Of a DNA stretch of 64,000 nucleotides, positions 1 to 9,566 are shown piece by piece. A program made the position numbers and the translations under genes. The notes below the pieces were generated by a model. The model worked only from the letters and a program-made list of their open reading frames with translations, was not told where the DNA came from and searched no databases. How positions within the stretch are numbered: position 1 is the first letter of the stretch; each line of letters starts with the position of its first letter. Source of the DNA: Paludibacter sp. (GTDB lineage: Bacteria > Bacteroidota > Bacteroidia > Bacteroidales > Paludibacteraceae); assembly GCA_027450045.1 (NCBI GenBank), contig DAIDKM010000001.1:122620-186619 (forward strand). The letters are read 5' to 3'.

Positions 1-165
1 CTTATTTAATAGAACATGGTGAAACCCCAATTGCATGGTGATTCTTTCAAAAAATGAAACGTTGATTATCGTGTTGGTGTAAATTTAATTTGCTATTTTT
101 GTAAAAAGAAAAGTGCTCTCATTTGCTGCTTTGCAAGATGTTTCAGCAACCATAAACCATCTGAT

Positions 166-975
166 ATGGATTCGTGTGCTAAGAAATTGATTAAAAAAAA
201 AATACAACAATCCGTTGCTTTTTTGACGCTGGTTTTTTTAGGAATTATTTCCTTCTCATCTTGCATTACCTACAAGGAAATCAATTATTTACAAACTCCA
301 GGAATGGGCATCCCCGCCTATAAGGATACCGTAAAATTTCATGATTATAAGCTGCAACCCGGCGATCGATTAAGCATTCAAATCCGCTCATTGAATCCTG
401 ATGTAAGTAAGTTGTTTCAGCAAGAACAAACTCAAGGGAGTGGCAGTTCAACTTCTGATTTATTCACTTATCGAATCGATAGCTTAGGTAATGTTGATTT
501 TCCATATATAGGAAAAATTGCTGCCGGAGGCAAAACATTGCGAGAAACGAAGATGTTACTGGAAGAAAAAGCAAATGCTGAGTTTGGAAAATGCTATTTT
601 AGAGTTGAATTGGCGAATAATTATTTTACAGTAATTGGGGCGGCGGGAACAGGGCGTTTCAACTTAATGAAGAATAAGCTGACAATTTTTGAGGCATTAG
701 CGATATCCGGCGATTTAAAATCAATGGCTGATCGGGCTAAAATTCGTATTTTACGACAAACCCCAACTGGAACAATCGTCAAAACATTTGATGTACGGAG
801 TAAATCAATCATTGGCTCAGAGTTTTATTATGTACAACCCAATGATATAATGTATGTTCAACCTATTTCAGCTCAATTCTTTGGAATCACATCATGGTCG
901 GGGTTATTGAGTTCGGTGACAATGTCGTTGTCGTTTGTATTGCTGTTTTTTAGTATCTCTCATTATGTTAAATAA
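166..975 (+). CDS. Polysaccharide export lipoprotein, Wza/BexD-like (poly-export + SLBB-type domains)
   Basis: Lipobox-like SFSSC; 'YKLQPGDRLSIQIRSLNPD', 'YRIDSLGNVDFPYIGKI', 'KLTIFEALAISGDL'; C-terminal TM segment; next to a Wzc-like gene. Confidence 0.9.
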   Translation: MDSCAKKLIKKKIQQSVAFLTLVFLGIISFSSCITYKEINYLQTPGMGIPAYKDTVKFHDYKLQPGDRLSIQIRSLNPDVSKLFQQEQTQGSGSSTSDLFTYRIDSLGNVDFPYIGKIAAGGKTLRETKMLLEEKANAEFGKCYFRVELANNYFTVIGAAGTGRFNLMKNKLTIFEALAISGDLKSMADRAKIRILRQTPTGTIVKTFDVRSKSIIGSEFYYVQPNDIMYVQPISAQFFGITSWSGLLSSVTMSLSFVLLFFSISHYVK

Positions 976-1744
976 AAGTTTTGGTTCGACATTTGTACGT
1001 AATTTGAGTAAGGTGGCGATGACAATTTGCGTTGTCTTCTTACTTTCTTCATGTGTAAATAATTACACAACAGCTTATTTACAAACACGCACTAATTTAC
1101 CACAATATCATAAAGAGTCTTATAAATGGTACGTGCTGCAACCCAATGACGAAATAAGTTTGCGCGTTTTGACTATTAAAGACGATGTTAGCGCCTTATT
1201 TGCGGAAAATGGAGGTGGCAATAGTGGCGCAAATGGCATAACCGGTTATCGTATTTATCCCGATAGCACAGTTGATCTTCCATTCATGTCTCATCTGAAA
1301 ATTGGAGGCCTAACATTAGCTGCTGCTACACAAGTGGTTGAAAATAGAATAAAGAAATTGGACCCCAACGCAAAAGTGATACTTGCATTAAGCAACGATT
1401 ATTATTATGTGCTTGGAGAAGCTGGACGTGGAAAATTTCCGATTTATAAAGACAAACTAACTATTTTTGAAGCTTTAGCGCTTTCTGGTGATATTCAAAA
1501 CAATGGCGATCGGGGAAAAGTGCGTATCATTCGGCAAACTCCCAAAGGAGTAGTCATTAAAGAATTTGATATTCGCACTCGCTCTATTATCGATTCTCCT
1601 TTCTATTATGTCTATCCCAATGATATTATTTATGTCAGCACAACACCTTCCAGCTTTTTTCAAATTGATTCGTTTAGCGCATTTATTGGTATCATAACAA
1701 CTTCCATATCCTTTTTATTATTGGTGCTGAACACAAAACGTTAA
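965..1744 (+). CDS. Second polysaccharide export lipoprotein, Wza/BexD-like, tandem paralog
   Basis: ORF track starts at 935, but ATG at 965 (MLNKSFG..) overlaps the upstream stop and gives signal peptide + lipobox FLLSSC; same motifs as the preceding ORF. Confidence 0.88.
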   Translation: MLNKSFGSTFVRNLSKVAMTICVVFLLSSCVNNYTTAYLQTRTNLPQYHKESYKWYVLQPNDEISLRVLTIKDDVSALFAENGGGNSGANGITGYRIYPDSTVDLPFMSHLKIGGLTLAAATQVVENRIKKLDPNAKVILALSNDYYYVLGEAGRGKFPIYKDKLTIFEALALSGDIQNNGDRGKVRIIRQTPKGVVIKEFDIRTRSIIDSPFYYVYPNDIIYVSTTPSSFFQIDSFSAFIGIITTSISFLLLVLNTKR

Positions 1745-1754
1745 TAAAATCTGT

Positions 1755-4154
1755 TTGACCCTATTTCTCATGGAAACGACAACGCCTCCCTCTTATTTGC
1801 CTCCAACATCTAATTTTCAAAACATGGATGAAGATGAATCCACGTTTGATATTATGGAGTGGGTATTCAAAATTCTTCATCATTGGTATTTATTTGTATT
1901 TTTTCTTGCTCTAACATTGGGTGTCGCTTTTTTAGTCAATCGGACATGGAAACCCATTTATCAAGTGAGCGCCCAAATTTTAATTGGCGCTGGTCAAGTG
2001 TCTCAAAGCTCTCAATTAATGATGCAGGGATTTAATTTGAACAATGCATATAAAAATATTGATAATCAAATGATTATATTCACATCAAACCAATTGATCC
2101 GGAAAGCATTGTCAAAAATTGATCTTTCGGTTGATTATTATACAGAAGGGCGTTTCAAGTTGAACAATTTATATGGCGTGTCTCCCATTGATATTAAAAG
2201 TGATCAAATTGCTGATAATGTGTATGGTGTTCAGTTTGATTTTCATGATATTGATGGAAATTCGTTCGAAATCGTTCATCAAAAAGATAAACAATTAGGA
2301 CGATTGGAATTTACTGGAAAATATGGAGAGCTTCTTTCGACGAAATATTTTACGATTATTGTTAACAAAACAGATCTCTTTCAAGATAATACTTTTCTCC
2401 ATTTTGCCTTTTTATCACCGGATTATTTAGCCGATTATTTTTCATCGCGCATTGCGCTGAATTTTGTCACAACTAATTCGACTGTATTATCTGTCTCAAT
2501 GACAGGTCCTGTTTATCAGCGAGATATTGATTTTTTGAATGTTTTGTGTGATGAATTTTTAATAGATAATTTACAGCGCAAAAATGAAGAGGCAAGTAGG
2601 ACTATTGATTTTATTAATAGTCAATTAGATCAAATATCCGATTCATTGAATCTTTCCGAAAATAAATTACAAGATTTTCGGAAAGCTACTCAGGTATTTG
2701 ATATGAATACCTATTCCAGTACGTTAATGGGGCATCTGACATCGTATGAAGAAAAACGATTAGCGTTTCATCTCAAAGAAAGCTATTTGAATTATTTGGA
2801 AAACTATATCAAGCGAAATCTCAACAAAGATCAAATTATGACGCCATCCAGCTTAGGTATTGTTGATCCGATTTTGGTTGAATTATTAAACCAATTCAAT
2901 GATGCTCAAATCAAACTGAGCCAAACGACGCCACAAAATCCATTTTATGAGAAATATTCGGATGAATTGACGCGTATTCGTAGTGCAATGGAAGATGCCT
3001 TAAAGAATGTGCAGGCCGGATTTGAAATTGAAAAACAAGACATTGATAATCAATCGCAAAAAGCAACAACACAATTAGAATCTTTGCCTGAAATTGAAAA
3101 TAAAATGAGCAATTTTGAGCGTCAATACAAAATGAACGATGCTTATTATACTTATTTGTTGCAAAAAAGAGCTGAAGCTCAAATTCAACAAGCCTCTAAT
3201 GTTCCCGATAATACAATTTTGGAACGAGCAAGAATGATATCGGTAACGAATGGTGGTGAGAAATCGCGCAGTTTGATGATGGCTATAGTTATTGGCTTGC
3301 TGATCCCGTTTTTGATCATTTTATTGAAAGAGTTCTTGAAACTTAAGATCATAGATAAACGTGATATTGAGAAAATGACTACTTTTCCATATCTTGGCAA
3401 TGTGCCACATGTCATCAATGCTACAGCTATTTCAGTGATAAAACATCCAAAATCATCTGTTGCAGAAGCTTATCGTATTATTCGAACGCGTGTAAATTTT
3501 GTGGCACAAAAAAATGATGCTGCTTGCGTGGTTGTGACCTCTACAGAGTCTGGTGACGGCAAAAGTCATTTCAGTTTGAACTATGCCGCAATATGCGCCA
3601 TGACCCGTGAAAAAACTGTTTTAGTGGGATTAGATCTTCGAAAACCTTCGTTGTCCGCTTCTTTAAATTTGGAAAATAAAGTAGGCATAACCAATGTGTT
3701 ACTTGATGAAATAACTTTAGAAGAGGCTATTATTCATCCAACTACTGATTTTAATTTTGATTTATTGCTCGCTGGCAGTGTTCCTCCAAATCCGGGAGAA
3801 TTAATTCGGTCGCGTAAATTACTTGACTTGATAAATCAACTAAAGCAAACATATAAATATATTATCATTGATACAAGTCCGGTTGGAATTGTTGCAGATG
3901 CGTATCCACTTATGTCGATAGCTGATACAGTAATTTATTTGGCAAGAAGTAAAAAAACCGATAAAAAGTTCTTTAAAACTGTCATTCGACAATTGAAAAT
4001 GGACGGGGTACATCATATCGGCATTGTATTGAATGATTTAGATACCTCTAAATCAGGATATGGTTACCATTATGGTTATCATCGTTATGGATATGGTTAT
4101 TACGGTAGAAAAAAAGCCGGAAAAGACTATACAAAGGATTATTACGAAGAGTAA
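1755..4154 (+). CDS. Wzc-like polysaccharide co-polymerase / bacterial tyrosine autokinase
   Basis: Wzz-type N-terminus, coiled coil, Walker A 'TSTESGDGKSH', A' 'VLVGLDLRKP', B 'YIIIDTSPVG', Tyr-rich C-terminal tail; start may be the later ATG (METTTPP). Confidence 0.92.
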   Translation: MTLFLMETTTPPSYLPPTSNFQNMDEDESTFDIMEWVFKILHHWYLFVFFLALTLGVAFLVNRTWKPIYQVSAQILIGAGQVSQSSQLMMQGFNLNNAYKNIDNQMIIFTSNQLIRKALSKIDLSVDYYTEGRFKLNNLYGVSPIDIKSDQIADNVYGVQFDFHDIDGNSFEIVHQKDKQLGRLEFTGKYGELLSTKYFTIIVNKTDLFQDNTFLHFAFLSPDYLADYFSSRIALNFVTTNSTVLSVSMTGPVYQRDIDFLNVLCDEFLIDNLQRKNEEASRTIDFINSQLDQISDSLNLSENKLQDFRKATQVFDMNTYSSTLMGHLTSYEEKRLAFHLKESYLNYLENYIKRNLNKDQIMTPSSLGIVDPILVELLNQFNDAQIKLSQTTPQNPFYEKYSDELTRIRSAMEDALKNVQAGFEIEKQDIDNQSQKATTQLESLPEIENKMSNFERQYKMNDAYYTYLLQKRAEAQIQQASNVPDNTILERARMISVTNGGEKSRSLMMAIVIGLLIPFLIILLKEFLKLKIIDKRDIEKMTTFPYLGNVPHVINATAISVIKHPKSSVAEAYRIIRTRVNFVAQKNDAACVVVTSTESGDGKSHFSLNYAAICAMTREKTVLVGLDLRKPSLSASLNLENKVGITNVLLDEITLEEAIIHPTTDFNFDLLLAGSVPPNPGELIRSRKLLDLINQLKQTYKYIIIDTSPVGIVADAYPLMSIADTVIYLARSKKTDKKFFKTVIRQLKMDGVHHIGIVLNDLDTSKSGYGYHYGYHRYGYGYYGRKKAGKDYTKDYYEE

Positions 4155-4248
4155 TCGATAACCTTATTTTTATCGTTAATGAATAATTACTCCTGAGTAC
4201 ATATGTGATGAAATTTATTTCAAATAACAGACAATAAATAACAAATAT

Positions 4249-5589
4249 ATGAATATTGCAATTGTAGGAACCGGCTATGTAGGGCTCGTCACGGGTGCTT
4301 GTTTTGCTGAAATGGGAGTACAAGTGACGTGCGTTGATATTGATGAAACAAAAATTGAACAATTAAAGAAAGGAGTTATTCCTATTTTTGAACCAGGGCT
4401 TGAAGAAATGGTTGTCCGAAACATGAAAGCGAATCGACTTCATTTCACGACTTCATTACTTTCGGTATTAGACAATGTCGAAGTGGTTTTTAGCGCTGTG
4501 GGAACGCCGCCGGGTGAAGATGGAAGTGCTGACATGCGTTATGTCTTTGAAGTAGCTCAAACCATTGGGAAGCACTTGTCTCACTATGTTTTAGTAGTTA
4601 CAAAAAGCACTGTGCCGGTCGGTACGGCTCAAAAGGTAAAATCAATTATTCAAGAAGAATTGGATAAGCGAGGGGTAAAAATTTCTTTTGATGTTGCATC
4701 AAATCCTGAGTTTCTCAAAGAAGGCGATGCTATTAGTGATTTTATGAGTCCTGACAGGGTGGTTGTTGGAATTGAATCGGAACAAGCGCAAAAGTTGATG
4801 ACTCAATTGTACCGTCCGTTTTTATTGAATAATTTTCGAGTCATTTTTATGGATGTCCCTTCGGCAGAATTGACAAAATATGCGGCTAACGCCATGTTAG
4901 CTACGCGAATAAGTTTTATGAATGAAATTGCCAATCTATGTGAAAAGGTTGGTGCTGACGTCAACATGGTGCGAAAAGGTATCAGTACGGATAGTCGTAT
5001 TGGAACAAAATTTCTCTATTCCGGTATTGGTTATGGTGGTTCTTGTTTCCCGAAAGATGTTCGTGCATTGATTCAAACAGCTCATAAACAAGGATGTTCA
5101 ATGGATATTTTACAATCTGTTGACGACGTCAATAACCGACAGAAATCAATTTTGTTCGATAAATTTACCGCTCTATTTGATCACGATGAATTGAATGAGA
5201 AAGTAGTTGCTATGTGGGGACTTTCGTTTAAACCAAATACCGATGATGTGCGCGAAGCACCTGCTTTAGTGCTGATTCGTAAACTAGTGGAAGCTGGTTG
5301 TCATGTAAAGGTGTTTGATCCTATTGCAATTGAAAAAGCACAATTGACAATCAATCGGGAATTGAATGATGATCAACAACAATTGATTTACTTCTCAACC
5401 GATATTTATGATACAGTAAATGATGCAGACGCTTTGATGTTAGTGACAGAATGGAAAGAGTTTAGAATGCCTAATTGGCAAATAATCAAAAAACTAATGA
5501 AACATCCGGTTATTTTGGATGGTCGAAATATTTATGATAAAAAAGAAGTCCTGGAGCTTGGTTTCAAGTACGAAGGTATTGGAGTATAA
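4249..5589 (+). CDS. ugd: UDP-glucose/GDP-mannose dehydrogenase family (UDP-glucose 6-dehydrogenase)
   Basis: MNIAIVGTGYVGLVTGACFAEMG; GYGGSCFPKDVRAL active-site motif; KPNTDDVREAPAL. Confidence 0.92.
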   Translation: MNIAIVGTGYVGLVTGACFAEMGVQVTCVDIDETKIEQLKKGVIPIFEPGLEEMVVRNMKANRLHFTTSLLSVLDNVEVVFSAVGTPPGEDGSADMRYVFEVAQTIGKHLSHYVLVVTKSTVPVGTAQKVKSIIQEELDKRGVKISFDVASNPEFLKEGDAISDFMSPDRVVVGIESEQAQKLMTQLYRPFLLNNFRVIFMDVPSAELTKYAANAMLATRISFMNEIANLCEKVGADVNMVRKGISTDSRIGTKFLYSGIGYGGSCFPKDVRALIQTAHKQGCSMDILQSVDDVNNRQKSILFDKFTALFDHDELNEKVVAMWGLSFKPNTDDVREAPALVLIRKLVEAGCHVKVFDPIAIEKAQLTINRELNDDQQQLIYFSTDIYDTVNDADALMLVTEWKEFRMPNWQIIKKLMKHPVILDGRNIYDKKEVLELGFKYEGIGV

Positions 5590-5612
5590 CCCATTATAAA
5601 TTATTTTCAATT

Positions 5613-6215
5613 ATGAAATCTTTATCACTTATCCTGATTTGTTTGTTTAGCATGAGTGTGGTTGCTCAACAGCATACTTCAAAACCAAGGTTAACTGAAA
5701 AACAGGCAAATGTTTGGATAAAACAATATTTTGAAAAAGAAGGCGTTACGGCAATTCCTGCACCTTCTGTGAATGCTCAGTTACTTTATCAGCATATCAA
5801 ACTACATCCAAATCGTTGGAAAGCAGCGTGTCACTTTCTCACTCATAATAATTTGAGCACTTTGCCTTTGGGAAGAACAGTACTGAGTGATAAAGTATTT
5901 GTGAATGTACAGGAATATACGACTCGTGATCCCGGGAAACAACACTTAGAAGCTCATCGAAAATATATTGATTTTCAATATGTTGTTTCTGGAAGAGAGC
6001 TAATGGGAAGCGGCAAATTGTCCGATGCAACAATGGTTGATCCTTATGACTCAACAAAAGATGCAGGACATTATACTTTACCAATTTTTCCATATTACGT
6101 TGCAACGCCGAAATATTTTTTCGTCTTTTTTCCAAGTCAAGCACATTTGACCAATATTCAATTTGGGGAAAAAGCATTAGTTCGCAAGATTGTATTCAAA
6201 ATAATGGTCAAATAA
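5613..6215 (+). CDS. YhcH/YjgK/YiaL (EbgC-like, DUF386) family secreted protein
   Basis: Signal peptide; 'LEAHRKYIDFQYVVSGRELMG' and 'FFPSQAHLTN' cupin-like family signatures. Confidence 0.8.
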   Translation: MKSLSLILICLFSMSVVAQQHTSKPRLTEKQANVWIKQYFEKEGVTAIPAPSVNAQLLYQHIKLHPNRWKAACHFLTHNNLSTLPLGRTVLSDKVFVNVQEYTTRDPGKQHLEAHRKYIDFQYVVSGRELMGSGKLSDATMVDPYDSTKDAGHYTLPIFPYYVATPKYFFVFFPSQAHLTNIQFGEKALVRKIVFKIMVK

Positions 6216-6227
6216 CTGTGTATAAAG

Positions 6228-6609
6228 TGCTTTCTTGATCTTGTTACTGAATGTCAAAGTGATCGTGCATATACCAACCAACCTGTTGAACAAGAAAAAC
6301 TTGAGCACATTCTTGAATCTGCCCGATTATCGCCTTCTGCATGCAATGCGCAACCGTGGAAAATCATTGTAGTGAATGATCCTGAAGTCCGAACCATCAT
6401 TTCTGATGCTACTTCTAATCGGGTAGTTGGCATAAATCATTTTACAAAATGATTCTATTCAATTGGTTATTGTAGACGAAAGAGCGACCTCTTTGCTTCG
6501 TTTGGCAAGTTGGACGCAACATAAACAATATCCGTATCTTACATCTCAACCACATCGCATAAAAAAGAGAAAACCTCTTTCGGAGATTCTCTCTTACAAT
6601 ACTTATTGA
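6228..6609 (+). pseudogene. Decayed nitroreductase-family gene (start lost, premature stop, internal deletion)
   Basis: Reading frame pieces: CFLDLVTECQSDRAYTNQPVEQEKLEHILESARLSPSACNAQPWKIIVVNDPEVRTIISDATSNRVVGINHFTK* then, in another frame, SIQLVIVDERATSLLRLAS..HRIKKRKPLSEILSYNTY*. Confidence 0.8.
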
Positions 6610-6616
6610 AAGCAAT

Positions 6617-9442
6617 TTAATCCATTGGTGGATGAGGATATCCACCGCCATCTCTCATTGGCATACCTCCCGGAGGGTGTCCGCCAGGAACTCCATCCCA
6701 ATGATGACGTTGCATTTGTTGTTGCTGTTTTTGATATTGCGACCCTTTGAAGTTACGTAAGTCATAAGTGAAGGTTAGCATTACATAGGGTTTCATCACA
6801 TTAGAAGAAACATCTTCGTAGTATGTGTCGTAAACATTTTGTGTCAACGATTTGTTTTGATGTAATAAATCGTAGGTTTGCAACTTAATCTCACCTCGTT
6901 GGTTGTTAAAAATCTTCTTTCCGACAGAAGCATTCCATAAAAAGTAGTTTTGATTGTACCCGTTAGACATACCTGAATTGCCCTGATAGGTTAACACATT
7001 TTCAAATGTAAAATTATCCCAGAGTATCCAATCAAACTTGAACTGCGCAGTTTGATTTAAATATGTGCTATTTTGACTCGGAAACATTTGGTTACGCGCC
7101 ATGTTGAAAGAAGCTCCATAACTTAGCGTAAAGTCTAGTTTATCACTAATATTACTTCCCAAAATGGCCTTGGGCGTAACAACATAGTTATTGGTAACTT
7201 CTGAAATTCCGTTATAAATTGATGGTAGTCTGTTGTAGGTAAGCATAGTGGAGAGGTTCAGATTACTTTTTAAAAAATCGACCGGAAATCCATACGTTAT
7301 TAAGGAACTTCCACTCCAATTGCCTGATAAATTGACAGGATAGCTGTACCGAGCTCCTTTGTTCAAAAAGACACCGCCAGGAAGTAATGAATCACGTTGG
7401 GCAATAAATGTTGAATTTCCGATGTAGTTACTGGTATTTCCCGCGCTTAACATGATGATTAGCGTTTGTCCACTGGTTGGCGTTAATGTGTATCGTAATA
7501 AAGCACGACTGGAAGTTTGTTGGCTTAACCCGGGATTACCGCCTGTCACCATCAAAGGATTCCTATTATTAACTACATTTTCTAATTGTTGAATTGAGGG
7601 TGCCGATGTGTAAGAACGAAGCATAAAGTGTAATGAACTGATGGTGCTTATTTTATAATTTAACATAACCATTGGTAGCAAGCTGGTATAAGCAAAATGA
7701 GTGTTGAGTGGCAGTGGAAACATTTCATCGCCTTGCAAACTCGCATGTTGCAAATTCAAGTTAGCCATCATCATTAATCCTTTAATGTTTCGATAGCGAT
7801 ACCCGATTCCGCCGCTTTGTGTCAAATAATCGCTGTTATAAACATTTGACAGCGATGTATCAAGTTGTTGCGTAAAATATTGATAATCGCGTTGATCAAT
7901 GTTTCGATGATTATAATTTACACGATATGAAGCTTGTAACATCCCATGTGTACTGATAGGTTCAGTATAAATCAAGCTGGTTCCCCAGTTATAGCCGTTT
8001 GAATTGTTTAAGAGTGTTTGATAGGTATTGGTAGTGTCTGCTTGCGTATTGAAGAAACTGTGCGCCTCATAATAACCATCTTGATGATTGGTGTTAGAAC
8101 CATAATTTGCATAAGCTGAAATGGTTCTGCCGGGTTTACTAAAGCGGTGACGATAGAGCAACGAGAGTGAAATATTGCTGGCAGTTGTTACATTATTACT
8201 TTGATTTGATGTTTGGTTGCTTAGTGCGCCATTCAAAAATGTTTGACCAAACATCGTACTGCTATTGATATTCCGCTGAAAACTTAAAGCCGGAGTGAAA
8301 GTAATCCAGTTATTTGCATCAGGTCTATAATCCAATTTCATATTAAACCGATGGTTGTAATTTGTTGAGTTAGCATGGTCTATTTCATTATACGTTCTTC
8401 CTGCGTCTGCTGCATCAAAATAGGTACGAGCAATCGTTTGATTTTGCAGATTATCAGTCATATTGAAAAAATAGCCACTTGTCACGGTGATTTTTGACCC
8501 CCAATTGTCAGTGTAGTTAAACCCTCCTGCGTTGGTTTTGGTTGTACCGCCGCTACCGCCCATCACACCGGCAATATCTAATTGTGAAAAGTTCCGTTGG
8601 TTAATGTTGTTGGACATGCCTAACAAGGTGATGCGTCGGTTGCCGGCAAAAATATTAACAGATGCTGAGCTTTGATAATCAACATCATGTGAATGATCTT
8701 CTCCAATACCATCTATAATCTTTCCGAAAATGCCTACTTGCATTTTACGACGTGTCACCACGTTAATGGTTTTTATCGAGTTCCCATCGTCAAAACCTGT
8801 AAAAGCTGCTTGATCACTTTGTTTGTCGAATACTTCAATGTTTTGAACAATATCAGCCGGCAAATTTTTAAGCGCCAATGTCGGATCGCCATTAAAAAAT
8901 GGTTTGCCATCAACTAACACATTCTGAACCGTTTCTCCTTGTGCTTGAATGTTGCCTTGATTATCTACAACAATCCCGGGCATTTTAGATATTAGTGTTT
9001 CAGCGCTTGCACCTTGAATGGTTTTAAAGGCATCGGCATTGTAACGCATTGTGTCAGAAATTTGTACGGCTCTGCTTAAACGTCCCACAGCGGTTACTTC
9101 ATTTAAGGCTACTGATTTTTCGCGTAAAAGAATGGTTCCAAGGTCTTGTCCATTTTGAGTGATTTTTACGGTTTCTGAAACCGCGTTAAACCCCACAAAA
9201 GAAACCTGCATGATGTATGTTCCAACATTCAACCCGGTGATTGTGAATGATCCATCATTCCCTGTTACATTACCTTTGTGTTGATTTGGAGTATCTTTTA
9301 ACGACAAATAAACCGTTGCACCTGGCAACGAGTGATGTTTTGAATCTTCAACGCGTCCTTTAACACTGAGTGTTTGTGCGGAAATAAAGCCTGAAAGCAA
9401 ACAAAATAAGATCAACAATAGCTGTTTTTTCATAACCTGCAA
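6617..9442 (-). CDS. TonB-dependent receptor-like outer membrane protein (carboxypeptidase-regulatory-like domain + plug + beta-barrel)
   Basis: VKGRVEDSKHHSLPGATVYL..; 'VLVDGKPFFNGDPTLALKNLPADIVQNIEVFDKQSDQAAFTGFDDG' plug motif; barrel repeats. Confidence 0.88.
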   Translation of the reverse strand: MQVMKKQLLLILFCLLSGFISAQTLSVKGRVEDSKHHSLPGATVYLSLKDTPNQHKGNVTGNDGSFTITGLNVGTYIMQVSFVGFNAVSETVKITQNGQDLGTILLREKSVALNEVTAVGRLSRAVQISDTMRYNADAFKTIQGASAETLISKMPGIVVDNQGNIQAQGETVQNVLVDGKPFFNGDPTLALKNLPADIVQNIEVFDKQSDQAAFTGFDDGNSIKTINVVTRRKMQVGIFGKIIDGIGEDHSHDVDYQSSASVNIFAGNRRITLLGMSNNINQRNFSQLDIAGVMGGSGGTTKTNAGGFNYTDNWGSKITVTSGYFFNMTDNLQNQTIARTYFDAADAGRTYNEIDHANSTNYNHRFNMKLDYRPDANNWITFTPALSFQRNINSSTMFGQTFLNGALSNQTSNQSNNVTTASNISLSLLYRHRFSKPGRTISAYANYGSNTNHQDGYYEAHSFFNTQADTTNTYQTLLNNSNGYNWGTSLIYTEPISTHGMLQASYRVNYNHRNIDQRDYQYFTQQLDTSLSNVYNSDYLTQSGGIGYRYRNIKGLMMMANLNLQHASLQGDEMFPLPLNTHFAYTSLLPMVMLNYKISTISSLHFMLRSYTSAPSIQQLENVVNNRNPLMVTGGNPGLSQQTSSRALLRYTLTPTSGQTLIIMLSAGNTSNYIGNSTFIAQRDSLLPGGVFLNKGARYSYPVNLSGNWSGSSLITYGFPVDFLKSNLNLSTMLTYNRLPSIYNGISEVTNNYVVTPKAILGSNISDKLDFTLSYGASFNMARNQMFPSQNSTYLNQTAQFKFDWILWDNFTFENVLTYQGNSGMSNGYNQNYFLWNASVGKKIFNNQRGEIKLQTYDLLHQNKSLTQNVYDTYYEDVSSNVMKPYVMLTFTYDLRNFKGSQYQKQQQQMQRHHWDGVPGGHPPGGMPMRDGGGYPHPPMD

Positions 9443-9566
9443 ATTAATCGAAAATAAAAAAAGATGGTATCGAATCGTGCATTACATTTGTTAATGAGAC
9501 AATTACTTTCATAAAAGGTTTAATGCCGTGTTCTATTTATTTTTCGATCAAGTTGAAATTATGTTA

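Noticed and set aside
1-165. Possible gene end or RNA before the export cluster
   Set aside because: Too short and AT-rich, with no recognisable frame or structure
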